Positions 44,260 to 52,244 of a stretch of 64,000 nucleotides of DNA are shown piece by piece. The notes under the pieces were generated by a model. It was given only the letters and a program-made list of their open reading frames with translations, was not told the origin of the DNA and did no database searches. The stretch comes from Hymenobacter translucens (lineage in GTDB: Bacteria > Bacteroidota > Bacteroidia > Cytophagales > Hymenobacteraceae): the NCBI RefSeq assembly GCF_020685205.1, contig NZ_JAJERB010000003.1, positions 620,001 through 684,000 of the forward strand, read 5' to 3'. The translations under genes were made by a program, and so were the position numbers. Numbering within the stretch: position 1 is the stretch's first letter; each line of letters starts with the position of its first letter.

Positions 44260-44934
44260 ATGCCTGCTTTGATACTTCGCCTGGGCAGTGCCGCCGCCCT
44301 TTTGCTGCTCGGCGCAACTTCCCTCCTGGCCCAAACCGCGGATCCGGCCCCAAGTGGCTCCCGTACGACGATAACGCGCCGGGCGGTGGGCCCACGCTAT
44401 ACCAACGATAAAATCGATGCCTTCGTGGACGGGCACCCGACTTCAGCCAACGTGCTGGGCTTGTTCAAGCCCGAGGAAATCGTGATGACCTCGCCCCGCT
44501 CGGCAAACCAGAGCATGGAGCGGATGACCATGAAGATTGAGGTCAAGGACAAGAGCCACGTCATGCTGCGCTACTTTGCCAACAAGGCCCGCCTGTATTA
44601 CAAAGGCAAGTACTACGACCACAACGTTATTCCCGGCATCAACTCCGCCCGGGTCGACCGGCTCAAATATGTCGCCGACGAAGCGCTGGGCGACTACGTG
44701 GAGGTGATTCTGTACGGGGAAGAGTACGTGGCCAGCAGGCCCCATGCGTTTCGGGCGCCGGGCGGTAAAATCCAGTACTACGACGTGGACGGCACGCTCT
44801 ATTCGCTCCAGGAGTTTAAGGCCCTGCGCCTAAAAGCCGGCGGCACCCGCACCCTGATTTCGGGCAAGGAAGCCGCCGACAAGTACGGAAACCCGAAGTA
44901 CGCCACGGGCGTGATGGTCATCAAAACCAGATAG
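44260..44934 (+). CDS. exported hypothetical protein
   Basis: A 224-residue protein with a signal peptide (MPALILRLGSAAALLLLGAT to LLAQ). The mature part is Lys/Tyr-rich with KARLYYKGKYYDHNVIPGIN and ALGDYVEVILYGEEYV. No family is recognised and no catalytic pattern is clear. The ATG at 44260 follows the ElaA-like gene by 68 bp; TATCTTTC about 39 nt upstream may be its own promoter. Confidence 0.7.
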   Translation: MPALILRLGSAAALLLLGATSLLAQTADPAPSGSRTTITRRAVGPRYTNDKIDAFVDGHPTSANVLGLFKPEEIVMTSPRSANQSMERMTMKIEVKDKSHVMLRYFANKARLYYKGKYYDHNVIPGINSARVDRLKYVADEALGDYVEVILYGEEYVASRPHAFRAPGGKIQYYDVDGTLYSLQEFKALRLKAGGTRTLISGKEAADKYGNPKYATGVMVIKTR

Positions 44935-44951
44935 CCCGGCTGCTTCTGAGT

Positions 44952-45506
44952 CTAGGGACGAACGGGGACGGGAAACTTCACAAACATCCGCTGAATGCCT
45001 TCGTCGATGCGCTGGGCCACTTTTTCGGGGTCCTTCGACAGCGTGCTGCTGGCCACGCCCTGCCACACCCGCTCGTTGCGGGCGGCATCCACTACCTCCA
45101 CCGTGGCGGTGCCTTCCTCGTAGCGGCCTACCACCACATCCTCGCTTTTCCAGTGGTAGTTGCGCTGCCCCATGTAGCGGGGCGCGTCCTGGAAGTTGGT
45201 TTGGCGGGTCTGGACCCGCTCCTGGGTTACCACCCCGATGTTCACCCACAGGTCGGGCTTCTCGGAACGGCGGTAGCCCCGGCTTTCCAGCTCCCGGCTC
45301 ACGGCCGCCTTGAGCTCGTCGATGCCGGTGCCGGGAGCCAGGTAAAAGGCCTCGTTGCGGGCGGCGGCATCCATAAAGTTGTAGGTGCGGTAGGCGGTGA
45401 AGTCAACCCCCGGCGCCTGCTCCGCCGACTTCACACGCACTGGCGAGCAGGCCGCCGCCAGGGCCAGCAGCAGGAACAAAAAAGACGTTTTCACAGGATT
45501 TAGCAT
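44952..45506 (-). CDS. DUF4136 lipoprotein
   Basis: A 184-residue lipoprotein with lipobox LAAAC ending at Cys20. The mature DUF4136 domain shows VDFTAYRTYNFMDAAARNEA, VSRELESRGYRRSEKPDLWV and ERVWQGVASSTLSKDPEKVA. The domain is a small beta-alpha fold found in many Bacteroidota and Proteobacteria lipoproteins of unknown role. It is convergent with the preceding gene. Confidence 0.88.
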   Translation of the reverse strand: MLNPVKTSFLFLLLALAAACSPVRVKSAEQAPGVDFTAYRTYNFMDAAARNEAFYLAPGTGIDELKAAVSRELESRGYRRSEKPDLWVNIGVVTQERVQTRQTNFQDAPRYMGQRNYHWKSEDVVVGRYEEGTATVEVVDAARNERVWQGVASSTLSKDPEKVAQRIDEGIQRMFVKFPVPVRP

Positions 45507-45618
45507 TGCAGTATCAGGTTAGATAAGGAGGATAGCCGGACGGGTCATTTGCAGAACTGCCGCTGCCGCGTACGATCCATACGCAACAGCGGCAGCTGGG
45601 TAGTGGTGCCCGGATCGG

Positions 45619-46047
45619 CTAATCGTTGTTGCCGGTGGCGCCTTCGTCGGTGAAGTTTTTCTCGCTTTTGGGGGTGGACTGGGTGCTTTCGGCTACCTCG
45701 TTGGTGAGGGCTACGTCTACCTTCGGCCCGCCTTTCGTCCCCGGACGGCCCTTGTCGGCCGATGCCGGGCTCTTGGCCGGCGTAGTGGTCCGGCCGTTGC
45801 CGCCCTCATTGCCGCCTTGGAACGGCCAGCTTTTCTTGCGGTAGCTGAGCACGGCCGCTCCGCCGAGCACGGCCAGGGAGGCTCCGACCAGAATCTTGGT
45901 CGTGTTGCCGGATTTCGACTTGCGGGCCTTCGTATCGATGTTTCCGGCCGTCGGCGTGGCCGGGCTGCCGGTTTCGTAATTGTCGGCGTTGGCGTGGCTG
46001 CCGTAGCTGGCCCCGCTGGCGTAGGGGTTTCCTTTCTTGTTTTTCAT
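45619..46047 (-). CDS. hypothetical single-pass membrane protein
   Basis: A 142-residue protein (start ATG at 46047; 46059 is an alternative). It has a polar, Gly/Ser/Thr-rich N-terminus, one membrane helix (about 50-66, ILVGASLAVLGGAAVLSY), then a basic YRKKSW and a long low-complexity tail ending TDEGATGNND. No recognised family. Composition suggests a disordered tail. Confidence 0.6.
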   Translation of the reverse strand: MKNKKGNPYASGASYGSHANADNYETGSPATPTAGNIDTKARKSKSGNTTKILVGASLAVLGGAAVLSYRKKSWPFQGGNEGGNGRTTTPAKSPASADKGRPGTKGGPKVDVALTNEVAESTQSTPKSEKNFTDEGATGNND

Positions 46048-46273
46048 GAGGTTGTGCATTAGTAGAAAAGCGTTCCGGTCTGCAAGGAATACCACAAGGC
46101 TGAGGTCGGAATCAGGCAGCTTGCCCGGGCATCAGACGCTGCAGCCGGCTTTTTTCTAAACGGTCATTGCCCGGGCTGGTTACAGAAAATGAGGGCGCCG
46201 CTAAGCCACCCCCGGGGCTCGGGTCAACTTCCCGTCCCACAGGTTCGCCATCGGTTCCAGCAACTGCGCGGAC

Positions 46274-47215
46274 TTACTGCACCGGCCGGCTGGCCAGCAC
46301 TTCCTGCACCAGCGTCCAGCGGATGGCGGGGTAGCGGGCGTTGTCGAGGGGCGCCAGCTTGGGCAGGCCGGTAAACATGTTGTGCAGGTACTGCATGCCC
46401 TGCCAGGGCGGAAACACGTCGTCGCTCTTGGGCATCACGGCCCGGGTAAACCGGATCATCGCGGCCAGAAACCCCAGCCCGCCGGCCCGCAGCAGCTTGA
46501 ACTGTTCGCCGGTGGCGGCGGAAGCCGCGGCCTGCATGTCCCGGATGGTCGCCACTTCGCCGGCCACGCGCAGGTAGCGGGGCGTGGTAGCGTCCAGGGC
46601 CGCGGCTGCGGTAAAGGCAGCCGTATCGGCCGTCGTGGTGAAGTCCAGGGGCTGGTCGGCGCTGCCCCAGTACACGACGCGCTTCAGGTTAAACAAAACC
46701 ACCGGCGCCTGTCCCGTCAGCAGATCCGTGAACATGCCGTTCAGCACCGAGGTAGCCCGGATGGGCGCCTGGTCGAGACGCTGGCTGAATTCCCGGCGCA
46801 GGTCGAGGTTGCGGTTCGAGCCCGGGGCCAGCTTGGTGTAGTCGATGGAGTAGTCGGACGGAATAAAGCGGGGCACCCCGGCGGCCACGGCCGCGTGGAG
46901 CAGCCGGCCCTGGGCTTCCACAATCACGTCGCGCAGGCCCGACAGCGCCGACACCACGCAGGTACCGCCGGCGCAGGCCTTTGTCAGGTCCTCGACGCTG
47001 CCAAAATCCACTTCCACCACCTCAGCCCCGCGCCGGCGCAACCCGTCCGGCTTTGCGCCGGCGCTGCCTTTGCGCACCAGGGCCCGCACCCGGGCACCGT
47101 GGCCAAGCAGCCGCTCGGCAATCTGCCCTCCCAAATCCCCGGTGGCGCCGGCCAGAATGATGAGGGCAGACGCGGCGTCGGGCTGCTGCGGGTTGGTAGT
47201 GGTCTGATCGGCCAA
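46274..47215 (-). CDS. NmrA-like NAD(P)-binding protein (atypical SDR)
   Basis: A 313-residue Rossmann-fold protein. The dinucleotide motif GATGDLGGQIAERLL is at about residues 23-37; CVVSALSGLRDVIVEAQGRLLHAAVAAGVPRFIPSDYSI is typical of the NmrA/isoflavone-reductase-like family. Whether it senses or reduces NAD(P)H is unknown. The divergent gene 47413-48510 lies about 200 bp away. Confidence 0.87.
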   Translation of the reverse strand: MADQTTTNPQQPDAASALIILAGATGDLGGQIAERLLGHGARVRALVRKGSAGAKPDGLRRRGAEVVEVDFGSVEDLTKACAGGTCVVSALSGLRDVIVEAQGRLLHAAVAAGVPRFIPSDYSIDYTKLAPGSNRNLDLRREFSQRLDQAPIRATSVLNGMFTDLLTGQAPVVLFNLKRVVYWGSADQPLDFTTTADTAAFTAAAALDATTPRYLRVAGEVATIRDMQAAASAATGEQFKLLRAGGLGFLAAMIRFTRAVMPKSDDVFPPWQGMQYLHNMFTGLPKLAPLDNARYPAIRWTLVQEVLASRPVQ

Positions 47216-47384
47216 AGTCGGGGCGTTAGGTTTCCGGAAAAATCCGGTGACCTGTTAAACTCAACCGGAACGTAAAAGTTGGGCCGCCGGCTGCCGGTGC
47301 TCCCGCCCGCCGATGAAAGCGCAGCGCCGGTCGAGACTTTGCCGGCCGCAGTCGGTTAGCGGCGGCCGGGGGCGCGGGAGCTGG

Positions 47385-47392
47385 TATGTTTG
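47385..47392 (+). promoter_or_regulatory. -7 promoter box before kinase pair C
   Basis: TATGTTTG, a perfect TAnnTTTG match, 20 nt before the ATG at 47413. It contains the more distal ATG (47386), so that codon would precede the transcription start and is unlikely to be used. Confidence 0.6.
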
Positions 47393-47412
47393 TACTTCGC
47401 TTTCCCTTGCTG

Positions 47413-48510
47413 ATGGCAACCTTCAACCTGCGGCGCCATATCACACCGCTGATTCATGTGCTGGTCTGGGGCCTGTTCGGACTCACCCTGATTTTGCTTA
47501 ACCCCCTGCTGGGCCGCATCACCGTGCCGCCCCAGTTCTGGGTTAAGCAGGCCGTGGTGTTTGGGCTCTGGGTGGCGGCTTTCTACTTCACGGCCCGGGT
47601 CAGCGTACCGAATCTGCTGTTTCGGGGCCACAGCGGACGGTTTGTGGTGGTCTTGCTGATTACGGCCGCGGTGGTGGTGATTTTGTCGCAGCTGCTGGAG
47701 GCGGCCCTGAACCTGCGGGCCCTGCTTGACCAGGCCTTTGCGGCGAAAAAGGCGGCCGAGGGCTGGCGCCCGTCCTACCGCGCCGGCGGGGAAAGTTTGT
47801 TCCGGGTTGATATGAAGGGGATGCTGACCATCCTGCTCGTGCTGGGCATCAGCACGGCGGTGTCGGTGGTGCGGAAGTGGCAGCACGACGACCAGCGCCG
47901 CCAGGAGCTGGAGCAGCAGAAGGTTACCTCCGAGCTGTCGTACCTGAAGGCCCAGATCAACCCGCACTTTTTCTTTAACACGCTCAACAACATCTACGCC
48001 CTGACGGTCATCGACGGGGAAAAAGCCGGGCAGGCGCTGCACACGCTTTCGCGGATGATGCGCTACGTGCTCTACGAAACCCCGGCCGGCACCACGCCCC
48101 TGCGCAAGGAGCTGGACTTCGTGCAGGATTACGTAACGCTGATGCAGCTTCGCCTGAGCGATAAAGTCGCCGTCACGTTTGAGCGGCCCGCTTCCGGCCA
48201 GGAAGAGCTGGCGGTGGCGCCCATGCTGCTGCTGCCGTTCGTGGAAAATGCCTTCAAGCACGGCGTCGACGCGGGGCAGCCCAGCTTCGTGTACATTGCC
48301 GTGCGCCAGCCCGGCCCCCACACCGTAGAGCTGGACGTGCGCAACTCCTTTTTTGGCCCCGAACTGGGCGGCGGGGCCGAAGGGCCGGGCATCGGACTGG
48401 CCAACACCCGCCGCCGCCTCGAGCTGCTTTACCCGGGCAGCTACCGCCTGCAGGTGGGCGAGCAGCCTGGCACCGGCACCTTCCGGGTTCACTTACTGCT
48501 GCACGTATGA
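47413..48510 (+). CDS. LytS-type sensor histidine kinase (pair C)
   Basis: A 365-residue kinase with four N-terminal helices, a coiled coil (RRQELEQQKVTSELSYLKAQ), the box INPHFFFNTLNNIYALTV and an ATPase domain (MLLLPFVENAFKHGVDAGQP; GPGIGLANTRRRLELLYPG). The ATG at 47413 is chosen because the upstream ATG (47386) lies inside a promoter box. The gene ends in TGA overlapping the regulator's ATG (ATGA), so the two are translationally coupled. Confidence 0.92.
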   Translation: MATFNLRRHITPLIHVLVWGLFGLTLILLNPLLGRITVPPQFWVKQAVVFGLWVAAFYFTARVSVPNLLFRGHSGRFVVVLLITAAVVVILSQLLEAALNLRALLDQAFAAKKAAEGWRPSYRAGGESLFRVDMKGMLTILLVLGISTAVSVVRKWQHDDQRRQELEQQKVTSELSYLKAQINPHFFFNTLNNIYALTVIDGEKAGQALHTLSRMMRYVLYETPAGTTPLRKELDFVQDYVTLMQLRLSDKVAVTFERPASGQEELAVAPMLLLPFVENAFKHGVDAGQPSFVYIAVRQPGPHTVELDVRNSFFGPELGGGAEGPGIGLANTRRRLELLYPGSYRLQVGEQPGTGTFRVHLLLHV

Positions 48511-49241
48511 CCACACTGAAGTGCATTGCCGTGGACGACGAGCCCCTGGCTCTGGGGCTGGTCTGCCAGTTTATCGAGCAGACGCCCTTTCTGCAGCTGA
48601 TCGGGCGCTACGCCAGCGCCGTGGAAGCCCTGCAGGGTTTGCACGAGCACCCCGACGTGGACCTGCTGTTCCTGGATATCCAGATGCCCCGGCTGAGCGG
48701 CATGGAACTGGCCCGGCTGCTCGAAAATGGTCAGCCCGGCACCGGCCCCCGGGTAATCTTTACCACTGCCTACCACCAATACGCCCTCGACGGCTACCGC
48801 GTCGATGCGCTGGACTACCTGGTGAAGCCCTTCAACTACCAGGAGTTTCTGCGGGCCGCCACCAAGGCCCGGGCCTACGCCGAACGCACCCTCCCGCCCG
48901 CGGAGCCGGCCCCGGCGGAAGACGACTTTATCTTTCTGAAAGTCGAGTACCAGCTGGTGCGGGTCGAGCTGAGCGACATTCTCTACGTGGAGGGGCTCAA
49001 GGATTACGTGAAGGTGCACCTGCACAGCACCTCCCGCGCCCTGCTCTCGCTCATGAGCCTGAAGGCCATGGAGGAAAAGCTGCCGGCCCGGCGCTTTCTG
49101 CGCGTCCACCGCTCCTTTATCGTAGCCCTCGACAAGATCGAGGCGGTGCGCCGCAACACCGTGCACATCGGCCCGGCGGCCATTACTGTGAGTGAGCAGT
49201 ACAAGGAAGCGTTTATGCAGTTCCTGAGCCGCTGGTCCTGA
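48507..49241 (+). CDS. LytTR-type response regulator (pair C)
   Basis: A 244-residue regulator: a receiver with Asp57 in VDLLFLDIQMPRLSG, FTTAYHQYALDGYRVDALDY and a KP pair, followed by a LytTR domain (FIFLKVEYQLVRVELSDILY...RRFLRVHRSFIVALDKIEAV). It overlaps its kinase by 4 bp. An 11-bp hairpin lies 22 bp after the stop. Confidence 0.93.
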   Translation: MTTLKCIAVDDEPLALGLVCQFIEQTPFLQLIGRYASAVEALQGLHEHPDVDLLFLDIQMPRLSGMELARLLENGQPGTGPRVIFTTAYHQYALDGYRVDALDYLVKPFNYQEFLRAATKARAYAERTLPPAEPAPAEDDFIFLKVEYQLVRVELSDILYVEGLKDYVKVHLHSTSRALLSLMSLKAMEEKLPARRFLRVHRSFIVALDKIEAVRRNTVHIGPAAITVSEQYKEAFMQFLSRWS

Positions 49242-49552
49242 CCCGCCCAGGAGCCGGCCGCCTTGCGGAACGCGTTGGGGTTGGCCCGGGTGCGTTCCGC
49301 AACGACCTTGCAGCGGCCCGTCAGTCCCCTCCCGTACCAGCGCCGGGGCCGACGCAGTTTCTTTTAGCCGACCGGCTGCGTAGATATACGGAAAATGCGG
49401 ATCCGGCTGCCCGTTTTTGTCGTGCGCGGGGCCTGTCTGGCCGTTTTAGCCCCGCATCCGACAATTAATTTTAAAAAAGATACGTATTGCCCTCCACCCG
49501 TCGGGTACCGATGGGCCCGCCTCGAGTGCGGGGTATTCTAGCTTTTGTGCCT
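49242..49552. other. intergenic region with one hairpin
   Basis: 311 bp without a gene. It holds the 49263-49302 hairpin and, before the next kinase, an A/T-rich stretch (about 49466-49484). TTCTAGCTTTTGTG just before the start codon resembles a promoter word with one extra base. Confidence 0.4.
49263..49302. repeat. hairpin, 11-bp perfect stem
   Basis: TTGCGGAACGC (49263-49273) pairs perfectly with GCGTTCCGCAA (49292-49302) across an 18-nt loop, 22 bp after the regulator stop. There is no T run, so it may be an operator or a weak terminator. Confidence 0.6.
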
Positions 49553-51484
49553 ATGCGGTTCCGCTACGTTTGTGCTCTGCTTCTGGGGTGGCTGCTGGTG
49601 CATTCCGCCGCCGCGCAGGATCCCGACCCACCCCACGTCGTGCGGGACACGCTGCTGCTGAAAGACCCCAAAGGCCCGCACATCTCGGAAGCCTACCGCT
49701 ACTACACCGAGCCGTTCGAAGTAGCTCCCAACCCTGAGCAGGCAGAAGCCCGGTGGCGGGACGGAAAGTTTAAAACCGGGCCCTGGCACAAAACCCTGAA
49801 CCTGGGCACCGTGCACGAGCGGGTGTGGATGCGGCTGGCCGTGCGCAACACCGAAGCCCAGCGCCTGCGCTTCGTGTGGAGCATCTTCAACTTTACCGAT
49901 AGCGCGGCGCTGTACTGCCGCCGGCAGGGCGAAACCCGCTTTACCCGCCTGGCCGCGGGCAGCTCCTGGGTGCCGGCCGCCGACCGGCAGTTCCCGGCCC
50001 GTTCAGTCAGCCTGCCCTTCACGCTGGAACCGGGGGAGTCGGCCGTGCTTTTGCTGCGCGCCGACGTGCACACCGGGGGCGTGTACCTGCCCACCTACAT
50101 CGAAACGGTGGAGCACTTCCTGGCCTGGGAAATGGGGTTTCCGTTTGAACGGCACTGGGTGTGGCTGCTGGGCTTCTACCTGAGCAGCGCCCTGTTCAAC
50201 CTGGTGCTGTTTGCCTTTTTGCGGGACCGGATTCACCTCTGGTACGTGGGCTACGTGGTGGGCGTAAGCCTGTTTCTGATGATGGAGGACGGCCTCGATG
50301 CGCTGATGATGCCGGCCGGGCTTTACCGCCTGGTATGGTCGGTGGGGCAGTACAACCTGATGATTCTGGCCGCGGCGGCCGGCATCCGGATCATGCAGCT
50401 GTTTCTGCGCCTGCGCAGCGGCTGGCCCCGCCTGCACCGGGCCGGCAACTGGCTGGCGGGCCTGGCGGTGGTATTCGTGGTCTTTTACGCGGCGCTGTTT
50501 CCCTGGGCTGTGGCCCACAGCCTGACGCTGGTGCGGGTGCTCAACTGGGTGCGGGAGGCCCTGCTGGTGGTCGTGTTCGGCTACGGCTGGGCAACGCTGC
50601 TGGCCGTGCTGCTCACCCGCCGGCGCCGGCAGCTGGCGGCCTTTTACGCGCTGACCTACTTCTTCTTTTTCACGGGCTTCGCGGTGTTCTGGCTCAACCA
50701 CTTCGGCATCACCAGCTTCAACCCCGTGTACCCGAATACGCTGGCCTGGGGGCTGTTTCTGGAGCTGCTGGTGCTGAGTGCCCTGCTCACCGGCCGGTTC
50801 CACTACACGTTGCGCCAGATTGCCCGCCTGCGCATCCGGCAGCTGCATCTGCGCAACACCCAGAGCGCCCGCCTGATTGCAGCCCAGGAAGACGAGCGGG
50901 AGCAGCTCGCCCGGGAGCTGCACGACGCGCTGGGCCCTAATTTGATGGCCCTGCACCTGGCCTGGCAGGGACCGGCCGTGCGCGAGGCCCTGGCTTCCTC
51001 GCCCGCGGCGGCCGGGGCCGGGCAGCAGGCCGAGCAGCTTTTGCGCCGTCTGCGGGATGACGTGCGCACGTTCAGCCACACCCTGCTCCCCGCCCGGCTC
51101 GGCCAGGGCAGCCTGACGGAGTCGGTTCAGCAGCTGGGCAGCCTCATCAACCTGCACGGCGGGCCCGAGGTGCGCACCTACTGCGACCAGACCGTGGACC
51201 AGCTGCCCATCCCGCTGCAGCAGGCCACCTATCGGATTGCCGCCGAGCTGCTCAACAACGCCGTGCGCCACTCCGGGGCTACCAAAGTGCTGGTGCAGGT
51301 GCTGCGCCACCCCAGCACCCTGGAAGTGCTGGTGGAAGACAACGGGCGGGGTATGGAGCCCCGGGCACCCGGCGGGGGCATCGGCCTGCGTGGGGTGCAG
51401 GCCCGCGTTGAATACCTGCGGGGCCACGTACACATCGACAGCTCCACCCAGGGCACCAGCATCGTCGTTCAGATTCCCTGTTAG
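49553..51484 (+). CDS. 7TMR-DISM sensor histidine kinase (pair D)
   Basis: A 643-residue kinase. After a signal peptide (MRFRYVCALLLGWLLVHSAA) come an extracellular 7TMR-DISM ligand domain (about 25-195), seven membrane helices (about 195-410) and a coiled coil. The HisKA_3 box EREQLARELHDALGPNLMAL follows, then a HATPase domain (ELLNNAVRHSGATK; VEDNGRGM; GIGLRGVQARVEYLRG). DISM extracellular domains are thought to bind carbohydrates or other small ligands. The NarL-type regulator follows after a 26-bp-arm inverted repeat. The start at 49553 is set by the signal peptide. Confidence 0.92.
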   Translation: MRFRYVCALLLGWLLVHSAAAQDPDPPHVVRDTLLLKDPKGPHISEAYRYYTEPFEVAPNPEQAEARWRDGKFKTGPWHKTLNLGTVHERVWMRLAVRNTEAQRLRFVWSIFNFTDSAALYCRRQGETRFTRLAAGSSWVPAADRQFPARSVSLPFTLEPGESAVLLLRADVHTGGVYLPTYIETVEHFLAWEMGFPFERHWVWLLGFYLSSALFNLVLFAFLRDRIHLWYVGYVVGVSLFLMMEDGLDALMMPAGLYRLVWSVGQYNLMILAAAAGIRIMQLFLRLRSGWPRLHRAGNWLAGLAVVFVVFYAALFPWAVAHSLTLVRVLNWVREALLVVVFGYGWATLLAVLLTRRRRQLAAFYALTYFFFFTGFAVFWLNHFGITSFNPVYPNTLAWGLFLELLVLSALLTGRFHYTLRQIARLRIRQLHLRNTQSARLIAAQEDEREQLARELHDALGPNLMALHLAWQGPAVREALASSPAAAGAGQQAEQLLRRLRDDVRTFSHTLLPARLGQGSLTESVQQLGSLINLHGGPEVRTYCDQTVDQLPIPLQQATYRIAAELLNNAVRHSGATKVLVQVLRHPSTLEVLVEDNGRGMEPRAPGGGIGLRGVQARVEYLRGHVHIDSSTQGTSIVVQIPC

Positions 51485-51548
51485 CCTTGTTAAATGTTGA
51501 TTGTTGAAAGGCCCGCCTTCACCAACAATCAACATTTAACAAGGCTAA
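51481..51548. repeat. 26-bp perfect inverted repeat between kinase and regulator
   Basis: 51481-51506 (starting TTAGCCTTGTTAAATG) and 51523-51548 are perfect 26-nt inverted copies around a 16-nt loop. The left arm includes the kinase stop codon. No T run follows, and the regulator starts 45 bp downstream. Confidence 0.95.
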
Positions 51549-51592
51549 CAATCAGCCAACACCCCGCTCCTCCCACCGTAACCACCTGCCGT

Positions 51593-52240
51593 ATGATCTC
51601 ACCCTGCCGCCTGCTGATTGTAGACGACCACCAGATGCTGACGCAAAGCCTGGCCGCCTTGCTCGACGGGCAGCCGGACCTGCACGTAGTCGGGCAGCTG
51701 GCATCGGGGTCGGAGCTGCTGGCCTGGCTGCCGAAACCCGGTACCCCTGCTACCGCCGACGTGCTGCTGCTGGACCTGCACCTGCCCCCGCCCGACGGCC
51801 TCACCCTATTGCCCCAGCTGCGGCAGCAGTGGCCGGAGCTGCGCGTGCTGGTGTTCAGCACCCTGGCCACGCCGGAAATCATGAATATCGTGGAAGCCGG
51901 TGGGGCCCGGGGGTTCGTGCCCAAGTCAGCCGACGCGGGGCAGCTGCTGGAGGCTATCCGGGCGGTGGCAGCCGGTGGCCGGTCGTTCCCGACGCTGTTG
52001 CGGCCCGCTCCCACCACGCCCAGCTCCGACCCCACGGCCTTGCTTAAGCTGCACCGCCTGAGCGCCCGGGAGCGGGAAGTGGTCAGCCTGGTCTGCGAGG
52101 GGCTGACCACCCGCGACATTGCCGACAAGCTGTCCTTGTCGGAGTTTACTGTCACAACTCACCGGCGCAACATTCTGCACAAGCTGGAGCTGCACAACGT
52201 GGCCGCCCTCACGCAGTTTGCCCGGGACCACGGGTTGTAG
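51593..52240 (+). CDS. NarL-type response regulator (pair D)
   Basis: A 215-residue regulator: a receiver with DDH at the N-terminus, Asp61 in DVLLLDLHLPPPDG and a KSAD segment, followed by a LuxR-type helix-turn-helix (LSAREREVVSLVCEGLTTRD...SLSEFTVTTHRRNILHKL). The ATG at 51593 is fixed by the receiver; the upstream frame runs through the repeat. It ends 4 bp before the stop of the convergent glycosyltransferase gene. Confidence 0.93.
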   Translation: MISPCRLLIVDDHQMLTQSLAALLDGQPDLHVVGQLASGSELLAWLPKPGTPATADVLLLDLHLPPPDGLTLLPQLRQQWPELRVLVFSTLATPEIMNIVEAGGARGFVPKSADAGQLLEAIRAVAAGGRSFPTLLRPAPTTPSSDPTALLKLHRLSAREREVVSLVCEGLTTRDIADKLSLSEFTVTTHRRNILHKLELHNVAALTQFARDHGL

Positions 52241-52244
52241 CCTG

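Noticed and set aside
50003..51535. 510-codon minus-strand frame opposite the DISM kinase
   Set aside because: Gln/His/Pro/Gly-rich translation; the plus strand has the full kinase.
51481..51548. The 26-bp inverted repeat as an intrinsic terminator
   Set aside because: No T run follows and it lies between a kinase and its regulator; kept as a repeat of unknown role.
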